Shown one piece after another: positions 37,284 through 45,744 of a stretch of 64,000 nucleotides of DNA (within the stretch, counting starts at the first letter, position 1; the number at the start of each line of letters is the position of its first letter). The stretch covers positions 124,001 through 188,000 of the forward strand of contig JAVJWR010000036.1 in assembly GCA_040221975.1 (NCBI GenBank), given 5' to 3'. The notes beneath the pieces were generated by a model. That model ran no database searches, was not told where the DNA came from, and worked only from the letters and a program-made list of their open reading frames with translations. The DNA is from Haliea sp040221975. GTDB lineage: Bacteria; Pseudomonadota; Gammaproteobacteria; Pseudomonadales; Halieaceae. The position numbers and the translations under genes are program-made.

Positions 37284-37937
37284 GTGAACCAGACCGTGAC
37301 CACGACCCGCACCACACTCCGGGAACGCAAAAAGCAGGCCCTGCGCAACGGGATCATCGAAGAAGCGCTGGCGCTGATTGCACGCCACGGCATCGAAGAG
37401 ATGACCATCGACGCCATTTGTGAGGGCGCGGGCATCTCCCGCAAGACCTTTTACAACTACTACGCCACCAAACACGAATTGCTGTTCGACATCTGCGTCA
37501 GCAGGCTCCTGGAACTGGTGGAGGGTTCTATCGACGAGGCCATCGCCGGATACCAGGCACTGCCGGATCGGCTGACCCATGTCATCGCCCTGCAGAAGCA
37601 GCACCTATGCGGCGGCAGCGGGCTGGAACATGAAATCGCGCGCTATTCGATTGCCAGTATCGGCAACAGCCTGGCCAGCGGCGCCACGCTGCTGTCGGTC
37701 ATGAATGAAAACTTTCTGCGCTTGTACGTGGCCAGTGTCAGCGAGCTGAAACCCGGTCTGTCACCCGGGTTTTGCGCCGAGATGACCGTCGGCATGATCG
37801 ATACCGTGATTCTCAACGCACTACACAACCCCGACTACGACGCGGCCCGGCGCTACGATGAGCTGCTGGGCTTTCTTTGCGCCAGCCTGATCCGGGAACC
37901 GGCTGCCGCGGACGCGGAAACCATGGCACTGCGCTGA
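37284..37937 (+). CDS. TetR-family transcriptional regulator
   Basis: A 217-residue regulator with an N-terminal helix-turn-helix at ~28-70 (MTIDAICEGAGISRKTFYNYYATKHELLF) and a helical ligand-binding C-terminus. It starts with GTG at 37284; no strong ribosome-binding site is seen. It faces the decarboxylase-Rieske-P450 genes convergently, with a stem-loop terminator between, and is the natural candidate to control them through the inverted repeat upstream of the P450 gene. Ligand unknown. Confidence 0.85.
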   Translation: MNQTVTTTRTTLRERKKQALRNGIIEEALALIARHGIEEMTIDAICEGAGISRKTFYNYYATKHELLFDICVSRLLELVEGSIDEAIAGYQALPDRLTHVIALQKQHLCGGSGLEHEIARYSIASIGNSLASGATLLSVMNENFLRLYVASVSELKPGLSPGFCAEMTVGMIDTVILNALHNPDYDAARRYDELLGFLCASLIREPAAADAETMALR

Positions 37938-37957
37938 GCCCCCGCCGGAGCGGGGGC
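37938..37957. terminator. Bidirectional stem-loop between convergent TetR and decarboxylase genes
   Basis: An 8-bp perfect GC stem (GCCCCCGC/GCGGGGGC) with a CGGA loop begins directly after the TetR stop codon and lies 8 bases from the convergent gene end. There is no T-run on either side, so it may only partly terminate. Confidence 0.5.
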
Positions 37958-37965
37958 GCGCCGGG

Positions 37966-38730
37966 TCAGTCCCTGAGCGGGCCGCCGTGGCTGCCGCGCC
38001 AGCGGGAATTGCCGATGGTGCTGGCCCAGGGCTCAAAGGCGTCGGCATCCAGCGGGTCGCCCAGATCCACACTGCGCCCCAGGAATTCGGGCGTCCACAG
38101 CCAGGTATCTGGCTTCGAGGCCAGCGGCAGGCGCTCGGTGAGAGGATCCCAGGGGCTGTCGCGCAGGATCAGCTCGCCCTCCACTTTCAGCTTCTGCGCG
38201 GTGCCGTAGTTGCTCACCACATTGACCACATGGGGCGGAAAGTCAAAACCGGTCTTCACATAGGAAGCCGCACGCGAGTACTTGACCCAGAACTCGTGCT
38301 CATCAAACCTGGGGCCGTTGTCCAGGGTGTCGGTCACACGCCCATAAAACTCGAGGAATGTGTAATTCTGGTGCGTCACGCGCGCACCAACCTCTTCACC
38401 AAGCCGGTAGTACTTGATGTCCGCCGGATACTTGGGCTGGCCGAATTTTTCCTGGCTGATGAAGATCTCCGCTTCCTTGTCGATGGCGTAGCCCAGCGCG
38501 AACTGGCCTTCCTGGCCCTTGTAGTTGCATAGCACTGTGGTCAGCAGGCCCTGCTCGGGTTCACCGTTGACCGGCACATTGTAGACCGTCAGGGTGACCT
38601 CCGGGCGGCTGCCGGGCTCGAAACCGGGCGGCAACACGGCCGCCAGCTTCGCCGGGTCCGTCAGGTAGCGAATTTTCAGCATCGGCCAGTTGTAGTGGTC
38701 GCCGGGAGTCGTTGCGAGCTTTTCGTTCAT
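37966..38730 (-). CDS. Acetoacetate decarboxylase family protein
   Basis: A 254-residue protein of the acetoacetate decarboxylase (ADC) fold. The expected Schiff-base lysine is K100 in ISQEKFGQPKYPADI, matching the PK motif of the clostridial enzyme. Many family members are not true acetoacetate decarboxylases but aldolase-dehydratases or unknown enzymes. It is the last gene of a minus-strand run P450, Rieske oxygenase, ADC-like, suggesting a late step in oxidation of a hydrophobic, perhaps terpenoid or steroid, compound. Confidence 0.85.
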   Translation of the reverse strand: MNEKLATTPGDHYNWPMLKIRYLTDPAKLAAVLPPGFEPGSRPEVTLTVYNVPVNGEPEQGLLTTVLCNYKGQEGQFALGYAIDKEAEIFISQEKFGQPKYPADIKYYRLGEEVGARVTHQNYTFLEFYGRVTDTLDNGPRFDEHEFWVKYSRAASYVKTGFDFPPHVVNVVSNYGTAQKLKVEGELILRDSPWDPLTERLPLASKPDTWLWTPEFLGRSVDLGDPLDADAFEPWASTIGNSRWRGSHGGPLRD

Positions 38731-38756
38731 GCTTGTTATCCTCTGTTATGGGCTGT

Positions 38757-39728
38757 TCAGGCGTAGAATTGCTGGAACCACTTGCGGTACTTGGCTATGG
38801 GGCCATCACCGTCACACAGGGCGGGATCCTCCAGGTACACCTTGTGTTCCCAGATCGGAATGTCCTGCTCCACCTGGCGCACGATCTCCTGCACGGTACC
38901 GGATGCAAGCATGCCGTTGTTCTCCGACTGTTGTCGCGGTACCGAGAAATTGAAGCGCAGATGCACATTCTGGTCGTCAATCGGCGTCACGGTCCCCATC
39001 ATCAGCACGTCGAACATGCGCGAGAAGCGCTGGAAGGTGAAGCCGGGGCCAACACTTTCGGAACGCAGGTGGACAGCATCGTGGCTCTCGCCGCTGAGAT
39101 CGACCTTGCCCTGGGCGTCGATGCTGTGGGCCCGGGAGTCGAACTCGGTGATCCGGCGGGGGCCGTCCAGGTCAACGCCGCCCTGGGGCATCGCCGGGTT
39201 GCCGTGCACGGTAATGAAGTGCGCCATGTCGGCCGCGTTTTCACCCGTTTCCTGGATGATGGTGTTGATTCTCCATTCGTAGGTGTCCAGCGGCGTCCAT
39301 TCCGGGGACTGCAACTCGGGCACATCATCGATCTCGAACAGGGGAGCTGCCCCCTCCGGGTGGTACCAGGCCCAGATCATCTGGTTGCGCTCGATGACCG
39401 GGTAGCTGACCACACACTGCTTGTCCGCAACCTTGGGCGGTATGCGGTTGGCGTAGGGCACAGAGGTGCAATAGCCTTCGCCATTGAACTCCCAGGCGTG
39501 AAACGGGCAACTGATGGCCTCGCCCTTGACGATGCCGCCATAGCCCAGGTGGGCGCCGAGGTGGGGGCAGTGGGCATTGAGCAGGGACGCTGTCCCGGAC
39601 TCGGTGCGGAACAGCACCAGCTCGCGGCCAAAATAATTGACAGGCCGGACATCACCCGGCTTCAGGCTGTCACTGTAGTCAATCGCATACCAGCCGTAGG
39701 GGATGGGTTTTTCGTAGCGTCTGTTCAT
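38757..39728 (-). CDS. Rieske [2Fe-2S] oxygenase (KshA-like terminal oxygenase)
   Basis: A 323-residue terminal oxygenase. The Rieske cluster ligands are C54, H56, C74 and H77 (CPHLGAHLG and CPFHAWEF), and a mononuclear-iron-type segment follows (ENAADMAHFITVHG). It resembles 3-ketosteroid 9-alpha-hydroxylase oxygenase (KshA) and related enzymes, needing an external reductase not found here. The start at 39728 (MNRRYEKPIPYGWY) fits homology, while the longer frame overlaps the P450 gene end. It is 10 bases downstream of the P450 gene. Confidence 0.88.
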   Translation of the reverse strand: MNRRYEKPIPYGWYAIDYSDSLKPGDVRPVNYFGRELVLFRTESGTASLLNAHCPHLGAHLGYGGIVKGEAISCPFHAWEFNGEGYCTSVPYANRIPPKVADKQCVVSYPVIERNQMIWAWYHPEGAAPLFEIDDVPELQSPEWTPLDTYEWRINTIIQETGENAADMAHFITVHGNPAMPQGGVDLDGPRRITEFDSRAHSIDAQGKVDLSGESHDAVHLRSESVGPGFTFQRFSRMFDVLMMGTVTPIDDQNVHLRFNFSVPRQQSENNGMLASGTVQEIVRQVEQDIPIWEHKVYLEDPALCDGDGPIAKYRKWFQQFYA

Positions 39729-39738
39729 GACTGATGCC

Positions 39739-40989
39739 TCATGACTTGCCGATATTCGTGCGCACGCGCAGCTCACGGAATACCACGGCATTGTGATCTG
39801 AATTGTCCTTTTCCGGTTCGCCATCCAGTTCCAGGTTGGGAAAACGCCGGAACAGCTCGACCATGGTGAGGTAGAGCTGGCGCTTGGCCATGGCCGCGCC
39901 AATACAGTAGCGCGGGCCGTAGCCGAACAGGACATCGGGGTCGAAGGTGCGCTTGACGTCGAAGCGCTCCGGATGATCGTAGTACTCCGGAGCGTGATCC
40001 TTCAGGTGCGGCATCAGCAACACCATCTGGCCCTTGCGCACCGGCTGCCCCAGCACCTCCATGTCCTCGGGCGCGTAGCGCGCAAAACCCATCTTCGAAG
40101 ACAGCGACCAGCGCATGATTTCACTGAAGGCATTGGAGAAGGCGTCCGGCGACTCCAGCGCCGCGGGAATCTGGTCCGGATGCTTGAGCAGGGAGTAGAG
40201 CGTCCACTGCTGGGCGACGAGGGTGGTATCCGCGCCCGCGCCAATCAGGGCCAGTACCAGGGTAATAATGTCCCATTCACCGAAATTGTCGTTTTCCGCC
40301 TCGATCTTCAGCAGCACACTGAGAAAATCATCTTCGCCCGGGTTGGCGCGGCGCTCGGCGATCACCCGCTGCAGGATCTCGATGGCGCGATTGCTGTCCT
40401 GCCGCGCCGCCTCCCGGCGCTCGTCGCTGATGGTGGGGTTCCAGGCCTCGGTAAAGGTCATCACCACCTGCTTGATCTCGGGCCAGTATTTCTCCGGCAA
40501 CCCCACCATGCGACTGATGGAAATGAAGGGGATGTGGTTGGCCACCTTGTCGATGTAGTCGAAACTCTCGAGGTCGCCCAGCGCATCGATCAGCTTCACG
40601 ACATCGGGCTTGATGCGGCGCTGGATTTCATCCACTACATTGCGGGAGAAGGCCGGCGACACCACGCGCCGTACCAGGCGGTGGTGGTCGTGATCCGCCA
40701 GCAGGCTGTGGCCGATCATCGCCCGTTCGAAATTGCTCCACTTGTCTTCCAGTGGCCGCGGCGGCGCGAACTCCCAGTCGTAGAAATCGGAGGACAGGTA
40801 CTCGTTGCGCCAGCACTCCATGATGTCCGGCATGCGGGTCATGATCCATGCCTGCCAGGGCTCGTACCAGACCAGGCGCCCGCGTCGGGCCAGGGCGAGA
40901 AACTGGGGAACCGGATCTACGAGGTACTCGGGAGATGCGGGGTTGAACAACGCCTCTATGGGTTGCTGTGTTGCGGTGGCGGCCTGCAT
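39739..40989 (-). CDS. Cytochrome P450
   Basis: A 416-residue soluble bacterial P450. The I-helix oxygen-binding motif is ALIGAGADTT, the K-helix ExxR is EIMR, and the haem loop is FGYGPRYCIG with axial ligand C362. It should hydroxylate a hydrophobic substrate using ferredoxin or similar partners that are not encoded nearby. First gene of a three-gene minus-strand run; a likely regulator site lies 36-67 bases upstream. Confidence 0.93.
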   Translation of the reverse strand: MQAATATQQPIEALFNPASPEYLVDPVPQFLALARRGRLVWYEPWQAWIMTRMPDIMECWRNEYLSSDFYDWEFAPPRPLEDKWSNFERAMIGHSLLADHDHHRLVRRVVSPAFSRNVVDEIQRRIKPDVVKLIDALGDLESFDYIDKVANHIPFISISRMVGLPEKYWPEIKQVVMTFTEAWNPTISDERREAARQDSNRAIEILQRVIAERRANPGEDDFLSVLLKIEAENDNFGEWDIITLVLALIGAGADTTLVAQQWTLYSLLKHPDQIPAALESPDAFSNAFSEIMRWSLSSKMGFARYAPEDMEVLGQPVRKGQMVLLMPHLKDHAPEYYDHPERFDVKRTFDPDVLFGYGPRYCIGAAMAKRQLYLTMVELFRRFPNLELDGEPEKDNSDHNAVVFRELRVRTNIGKS

Positions 40990-41024
40990 GATCCTGCTCC
41001 TCTGCCGGTGGCGGAGGACAAAAT

Positions 41025-41056
41025 ATACACTTGCGCAAATTTACACACAAGTGTAT
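41025..41056. promoter_or_regulatory. Inverted-repeat operator upstream of the P450 operon
   Basis: ATACACTTG (41025-41033) and CAAGTGTAT (41048-41056) are perfect inverted arms separated by 14 bases; TTGCGCAA and TACAC-N4-GTGTA are nested inside. Position just before the P450 start, and a TetR gene at the end of the cassette, suggest a TetR operator. It is also only 11 bases from the fur stop codon. Confidence 0.6.
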
Positions 41057-41066
41057 TTCCGCTGAA

Positions 41067-41489
41067 TCAGTCCTCGTCGCTGCGCTTGCGCACGTACAGC
41101 ACCAGCGAGTGGTCGACGATCTCGTAGCCGTGGTCGTGGGCAATTTCCTGTTGCCGACGTTCGATAACCGGGTCATGGAATTCGATCACCGCGCCGCTGG
41201 ATACGCAGACCATATGATCGTGATGGTCGCCGGTTTCGAGCTCGAACACCGAGTGACCGGTCTCGAAATTGTGGCGGTTTACCAGACCGGCGCTCTCGAA
41301 CTGGGTCAACACCCGGTAGACAGTGGCCAAACCCACGTCTTCCCCGGCATCGCGCAGCTTCTGGTAGACATCCTCGGCGCTCAGATGCTGAGTGGTCTCA
41401 CCGGTGGCTTCCAGAATCTGCAGAATCTTGACCCTCGGCAGAGTTACCTTGAGGCCGGCGTTGCGCAACTCCTGGTTATCGACAGGCAT
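41067..41489 (-). CDS. fur: Ferric uptake regulator Fur
   Basis: A 140-residue iron-responsive repressor. N-terminal winged helix (NAGLKVTLPRVKILQILE; TVYRVLTQFESAGLV) and the metal-binding region GDHHDHMVCVSSGAVIEFHD are intact. As in Pseudomonas Fur, the second Cys of the E. coli CXXC pair is absent (CVSS). It is divergent from bamE as in many gammaproteobacteria. The gene on its 3' side here is the P450 cassette instead of recN. Confidence 0.96.
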   Translation of the reverse strand: MPVDNQELRNAGLKVTLPRVKILQILEATGETTQHLSAEDVYQKLRDAGEDVGLATVYRVLTQFESAGLVNRHNFETGHSVFELETGDHHDHMVCVSSGAVIEFHDPVIERRQQEIAHDHGYEIVDHSLVLYVRKRSDED

Positions 41490-41563
41490 GATGGGAGGGG
41501 TTCTCTGTGCTGATCAGGACAGGTATCATGCCATCCCAATCTCTCAAGTGGAAGTTCAAGCCC

Positions 41564-41902
41564 ATGCGCAGCATTTTCCTGGCAGCGGCACTGGTCATGC
41601 TCACCGCCTGCGGCAACTTCGGGTTTCCCGGGGTCTACCGCATTGACGTCGAGCAGGGCAATATCGTCACCCAAGACATGGTGGACCAGCTGAAGCCCGG
41701 CATGAACCAGCGCCAGGTGCGATTCATCATGGGCACACCCCTGCTGGAAGATTCCTTCAACCGCGCGCGCTGGGACTATCCCTACGTCATCCGCAATGGC
41801 ACCGAGGTTCTCCGCGAAGCCACGGTCACCGTGCATTTTGACGGCGACAGCCTGGTGAATGTCAGCGGCGATTATCTGCCGGCCTGGGCGGCAACAGACT
41901 AA
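41564..41902 (+). CDS. bamE: Outer-membrane assembly lipoprotein BamE (SmpA/OmlA)
   Basis: A 112-residue lipoprotein of the BAM complex that folds outer-membrane proteins. The signal ends in a lipobox (VMLTACG) and the domain contains GMNQRQVRFIMGTPLLEDSF and RWDYPYVIRNG. The start at 41564 is chosen because the signal peptide begins there and GGAAG precedes it; in-frame ATG 41528 is possible. Divergent from fur and convergent with rnfH, overlapping its end by four bases. Confidence 0.93.
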   Translation: MRSIFLAAALVMLTACGNFGFPGVYRIDVEQGNIVTQDMVDQLKPGMNQRQVRFIMGTPLLEDSFNRARWDYPYVIRNGTEVLREATVTVHFDGDSLVNVSGDYLPAWAATD

Positions 41903-42216
41903 TCCCCCGCTTCCTCCTGGCGACGCTCCTTGACTCGCGCCGCACGCGCCTTGCGCACTTCCTTGGGATCCGCCTTCAGGGGCCGGTAGATCTCCACCCG
42001 GTCTCCCTCCTGCAGCACCTGATCCCCGGCGACAAGCTTGCCGAAAATTCCCAGGCGGGCGTTCTCCAGGTCCAGACCCTCGAACCGCTCGACTATCCCC
42101 GACCGCTGTGCTGCCTGCAGCGCGGTAGTGCCCGGGAGCACCTGCAGGGGTACAATCGCCTGCCGCTCCGGCAGGGCGTAGGCCACTTCGACATGGATGG
42201 TCTGTTCGTCTTTCAT
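41899..42216 (-). CDS. rnfH: RnfH family (UPF0125) ubiquitin-like protein
   Basis: A 105-residue protein with the RnfH/RatB beta-grasp fold: VEVAYALPERQAIVPLQV at the start and FGKLVAGDQVLQEGDRVEIYRPL at the end, then a basic tail. Function is poorly defined; it always accompanies the ratA-like gene, which is 4 bases upstream here. Translation of the pair is probably coupled. Confidence 0.93.
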   Translation of the reverse strand: MKDEQTIHVEVAYALPERQAIVPLQVLPGTTALQAAQRSGIVERFEGLDLENARLGIFGKLVAGDQVLQEGDRVEIYRPLKADPKEVRKARAARVKERRQEEAGD

Positions 42217-42220
42217 CTTC

Positions 42221-42652
42221 CTACCCGTAAAGCTGCCTGGCGCGACGACCCAGGGCGTCCACCAGATTGTTGGTCACGCGGTCAAACAACCGCCCCGCCG
42301 CCGCACCCATCAACCGGCTGCTGGTGGTGAACTCCAGATGCAGGGTGACCTTGCAGGCGTTCTCGGCGAGCCCGCGGAACTCCCAGCGTCCCTGGAAAAA
42401 ATCGAAGGGACCGTCCAGCAGTTCCAGAGTAATGAACTCCGGAGCCTGCAGCCGGTTGCGGGTGCTGAAGCTCTGGCTGATGCCACCCCGGGACAGCTGC
42501 AACCGCGCTTCCACCACATCCTCCTCCCGACGCAATACCGTGGCACCGGTGCAACCCTCCATATACTGGGGGTAGGCCTCGATGTCGTTGACCAGGTCAA
42601 ACAGCAGCCGGTCCCGGTAAGGCAGCAGGGCATGGCGGTGGATTATCGTCAT
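42221..42652 (-). CDS. ratA: RatA-type START-domain protein
   Basis: A 143-residue protein of the RatA/Coq10 family. Diagnostic sequence includes YRDRLLFDLVNDIEAYPQY and LDGPFDFFQGRWEFRGL. In E. coli RatA was described as binding 50S subunits, and relatives bind quinones. The start may be ATG 42652 or the ATG five codons upstream (42667). It is next to rnfH as in most gammaproteobacteria, but the divergent smpB is separated from it by a transporter gene. Confidence 0.92.
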   Translation of the reverse strand: MTIIHRHALLPYRDRLLFDLVNDIEAYPQYMEGCTGATVLRREEDVVEARLQLSRGGISQSFSTRNRLQAPEFITLELLDGPFDFFQGRWEFRGLAENACKVTLHLEFTTSSRLMGAAAGRLFDRVTNNLVDALGRRARQLYG

Positions 42653-42686
42653 CGTACTCTCAATCAACGCGGCGCAACGCCGGGGC

Positions 42687-44042
42687 TCAGTAGGTAAGTA
42701 GCGCCCCCAGCATCACCAGCAGAATCGCCGGCGGGGCAATATACCTTATCAGGAAGTACCAAAGCGAAAAAAACAGATTGGTCTCGCGGTACAGATGCGC
42801 CCGCAGCAGCGGCCGCCGCAGCCGCCAGCCAACCAAAATCACCGTCCCCAGCGCCACCAGAGGCAGCAGCAGGCCACCGGCCAGGCGATCCAGCAGCCGG
42901 AACAGGTCGGGGCCACCGTCGCCGGTACTGGTGTCCAGGGTGAACGCGGCAGCGTAGGCCAGCAGCCAGGCCAGGGCACCGACGATGGCCACCGCGGTCA
43001 CCCGGCGCAGGCCAAACCGCTGCTTGACCGCCCCGACCACCGGCTCCAGGATCGCGACGCAGGAGCCCAGCGCCACCAGGGTCATCAACAGAAAGAACAG
43101 GGCGCCGAAAAGCTCGCCTTGCACGATATTGCCAAAGGCGTGAGGCATGCTGATGAACATCAGGCCCGGGCCCATCGCAGGCACCAGATTGTAGGCAAAT
43201 ACCAGCGGAAAAATAGCCAGTCCCATGGCCAGAGCTACCAGGGTGTCGAAAACTGCCACGGCGATGACCGAGCGCCCGATCGGCACCCTGACCGGCGCGT
43301 AGCTGCCATAGCTTATTCCCGTACCGACCCCGACACCCAGGGTAAAGAAGGCCTGCCCAAGGGCCATCAGCAAAGCCTCGCGGTTGAAGTCCAACCATTG
43401 CACGGAGAACAAAAACTTGCCGGCTGCAGCGAGGTCGCCGTGAGTGGTGCTGTACTGAACCAGCAGGATCAGGCTCGCCAGCAGGGTAGGCACCAGCAGC
43501 CAGGCCAGCAAGCCGATGCCCCGGCGGACACCGGCCGCGACCACCGCCAATACCAGCATCAAGAACAGGGACTGCCACAGCAGCATGCGGCCACTGTCCG
43601 CGACCAATTCGGCAAAGTACTGACCGGCGTTGAGTACACTGGCCGCGCTGAAACTGCCGCGGTACATGGCGCCTGCGTAGACCAGGGACCACCCGGCGAC
43701 GACCACATAGAGGGCCAGCAGCAGCACTCCGGCCAGGCAGGCCAACCAGGACAACAGACCCCAGGCGCTTGAGCAGTAGGAGCGCTCCGCCGCATGGGCT
43801 ACCGACGCCACCACACTGCCCCGACCCTGGCTGCCCAGCACCAGCTCGGCAATCAGTATCGGTACCGCCAACAGCAGCAGGAAGAGGACGTAGGCGAGGA
43901 CAAAAGGTGCCCCGCCATACTCGCCACTGAGATAGGAAAAGCGCCAGATACTGCCCATGCCCACTGCGGCGGCGGCCAGGGACAGCACGAAGGTCATGCG
44001 TGACCGCCACTCCCCCAGTGGATTCAGGGTCGCCCCCGTCAT
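42687..44042 (-). CDS. Neurotransmitter:sodium symporter (NSS) family transporter
   Basis: A 451-residue polytopic membrane protein with about twelve helices. The first helix has AAAVGMGSIWRFSYLSGEYGG, the NSS signature that usually reads GN(I/F)WRFPY; the Asn that coordinates sodium in LeuT is a Ser here. Helix 6 region ALGQAFFTLGVGVGTGISYGSY is typical of the family. It likely imports an amino acid or amine with Na+. It separates ratA from smpB. The ATG ending at 44042 is preferred over an upstream TTG. Confidence 0.9.
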   Translation of the reverse strand: MTGATLNPLGEWRSRMTFVLSLAAAAVGMGSIWRFSYLSGEYGGAPFVLAYVLFLLLLAVPILIAELVLGSQGRGSVVASVAHAAERSYCSSAWGLLSWLACLAGVLLLALYVVVAGWSLVYAGAMYRGSFSAASVLNAGQYFAELVADSGRMLLWQSLFLMLVLAVVAAGVRRGIGLLAWLLVPTLLASLILLVQYSTTHGDLAAAGKFLFSVQWLDFNREALLMALGQAFFTLGVGVGTGISYGSYAPVRVPIGRSVIAVAVFDTLVALAMGLAIFPLVFAYNLVPAMGPGLMFISMPHAFGNIVQGELFGALFFLLMTLVALGSCVAILEPVVGAVKQRFGLRRVTAVAIVGALAWLLAYAAAFTLDTSTGDGGPDLFRLLDRLAGGLLLPLVALGTVILVGWRLRRPLLRAHLYRETNLFFSLWYFLIRYIAPPAILLVMLGALLTY

Positions 44043-44136
44043 TGCCAAAACTGACCTGTTATCATGTAGTTAGAGTGCCCCACGCCCCCGCCGATGAAAA
44101 GAGCCAAATTCACGTTTCAGGGCGCGGGCTTGTCCG

Positions 44137-44142
44137 TATAAT
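44137..44142 (+). promoter_or_regulatory. -10 element (TATAAT) of smpB, suggesting a leaderless start
   Basis: A perfect TATAAT at 44137-44142 lies only 7 bases before the smpB ATG at 44150, so initiation at the usual distance would fall on or next to the start codon. A -35 match is weak (TTTCAG at 44115-44120, 16-base spacer). No ribosome-binding sequence is seen before the ATG. Confidence 0.5.
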
Positions 44143-44149
44143 GCGCGTC

Positions 44150-44629
44150 ATGAGCAAAAAGAAGCCCAACAATGACAACGTGATCGCCCGCAACAAGCGC
44201 GCGACTTTCGACTACCAGCTGCTGGAAAGTTTCGAGGCGGGCGTCGCCCTGGAAGGCTGGGAGGTGAAGAGCCTGCGCATGGGCAAGGCGCAGCTCACGG
44301 ATTCCTATGTACTCATGAAGGACGGCGATGCCTGGCTGCTGGGCGCCCAGATCACGCCACTGGATACCGTCTCTACCCACTTCATCAGCGACCCGATTCG
44401 CACTCGCCGCCTGTTGCTGCACCGCAAGGAACTGGCGAAGATCCAGGCCGCGGTGTCACAGAAGGGGCTGACTTGCGTCTGCACCCAGCTGTACTGGAAG
44501 GGCCACCTGGTCAAGGCCCGCATCGCCCTGGCCGAGGGCAAGAAGAGCCACGACAAGCGCGATACCGAGAAAGAGCGGGACTGGAACAGGCAGAAACAGC
44601 GGATTATCCGCGACAACGTCAAGCAGTAG
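44150..44629 (+). CDS. smpB: SsrA-binding protein SmpB
   Basis: A 159-residue trans-translation partner of tmRNA. Family motifs are NKRATFDYQLLESFEAGVALEGWEVKSLR, SYVLMKDGDAWLLGAQITPL, and the C-terminal KSHDKRDTEKERDWNRQKQRI tail that enters the mRNA channel. The start at 44150 (MSKKKPNNDNVIA) fits the family; ATG 44141 is possible. ssrA lies 1.2 kb downstream. It is convergent with the Ldh-type gene, overlapping its end by 11 bases. Confidence 0.97.
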   Translation: MSKKKPNNDNVIARNKRATFDYQLLESFEAGVALEGWEVKSLRMGKAQLTDSYVLMKDGDAWLLGAQITPLDTVSTHFISDPIRTRRLLLHRKELAKIQAAVSQKGLTCVCTQLYWKGHLVKARIALAEGKKSHDKRDTEKERDWNRQKQRIIRDNVKQ

Positions 44630-45707
44630 CTCCGTCAGGGCCTTGTGACAGGGGTTGCGGCTGCGCCACCCCGAGCTGCGCCGCCAGCGGCGCCATGTCC
44701 TCCATGATGGTCGGATACAGGGCCACGCCGGCAGCCCGCTGGTCCCGGCGCTGCTCCCAGGCGCGCTGGCCCGGCAAACGCGCCGGTGGCGCACCCTCAG
44801 CCACTGCACTGGTCACCACCAGGTTCTGCAAAGCATGTATTTGCTGCCTGAACGCCGCCAGGGAGCCGAAGGCGGCCGGGTCGATGAGTTGCAGAAACAC
44901 CGAATTCGCCTCGCCATCACCGGCAGCGTCCGGGTCCGCGCGCCCGTAGCCTCCCAAAGCCATGCTCAATACTTCAGTTGCCGCCGACAGCGCCGCACCC
45001 TTGTAGCCGTGACCCGCGCCACCGATGGGCATGATGCTGCCCGGCGGTGGACCCTCCAGGGCACGGGGATCGTCCGTCACCTGGCCGTGGCCGTCTTTCA
45101 GGCAGGGCTCCGGCATGCGTGTGCCCTCCCGTACCGCGCGAGCAACATAACCGCCCGCAGTGATCGACATGCTGATGTCGAAGAGCAGCGGGTACTCGTT
45201 GCCAGGCGCGGCCATGGCGATGGGATTGGCGGAAAATACCGGATCAATGCCGCCATGGGCGCTTACCGTATACTCCGCCGGTGTCGAGCAGGTCATGAGC
45301 GCCATGTAGCCGGCTTCCACCACCTTTGGCAGGTAGGCTGCGAGACAGGCAATGTGTTGGCTGCGGCGCAGGGTGGCGGTAACTATTCCGTACTCGGGCA
45401 GGCGGGCCAACGCGGTCTCTACCGCCTGGCTAACCACCCAGGGGCCGGGCAGAAACCCCGCGTCCCAGTTGAACAGGGCACCGCGATCCACCAGCACCTC
45501 CGGCTCCCCGACGCTGCGGCTCTCACCGCTCAGCAACCAGCGCACGTTGTGGGCGACCCGATTCATGCCATGCGTCGTGAACCCCAGCAGGTCCGCCTCC
45601 AGAAACACCCCCGCCATGACCCGGGCCCGATCCTCGGCCAGCCCCGCGGCCATGAACAACTGCGCCGAGAACTGCTGTAGCTCATTGTGGTCATAGCGAA
45701 CAGACAT
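44619..45707 (-). CDS. Ldh family (malate/L-lactate/ureidoglycolate) oxidoreductase
   Basis: A 362-residue NAD(P)-dependent 2-hydroxyacid dehydrogenase of the type-2 malate/lactate family. Typical segments are FLEADLLGFTTHGMNRV, with the catalytic His in THGM, and GSIMPIGGAGHGYKGAALS. Members oxidise malate, lactate, ureidoglycolate, sulfolactate or similar. Start 45707 follows an AAGGAG ribosome-binding site five bases upstream. It lies between smpB and ssrA on the opposite strand. Confidence 0.88.
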   Translation of the reverse strand: MSVRYDHNELQQFSAQLFMAAGLAEDRARVMAGVFLEADLLGFTTHGMNRVAHNVRWLLSGESRSVGEPEVLVDRGALFNWDAGFLPGPWVVSQAVETALARLPEYGIVTATLRRSQHIACLAAYLPKVVEAGYMALMTCSTPAEYTVSAHGGIDPVFSANPIAMAAPGNEYPLLFDISMSITAGGYVARAVREGTRMPEPCLKDGHGQVTDDPRALEGPPPGSIMPIGGAGHGYKGAALSAATEVLSMALGGYGRADPDAAGDGEANSVFLQLIDPAAFGSLAAFRQQIHALQNLVVTSAVAEGAPPARLPGQRAWEQRRDQRAAGVALYPTIMEDMAPLAAQLGVAQPQPLSQGPDGATA

Positions 45708-45744
45708 GGATGCTCCTTGTGAACGGAATACGAGAGTTGCAGAA

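Noticed and set aside
42664..44010. Second long minus-strand frame (448 codons) overlapping the NSS transporter
   Set aside because: Same region in another frame; Gly/Arg-rich without membrane helices, while the accepted frame has clear NSS helices.
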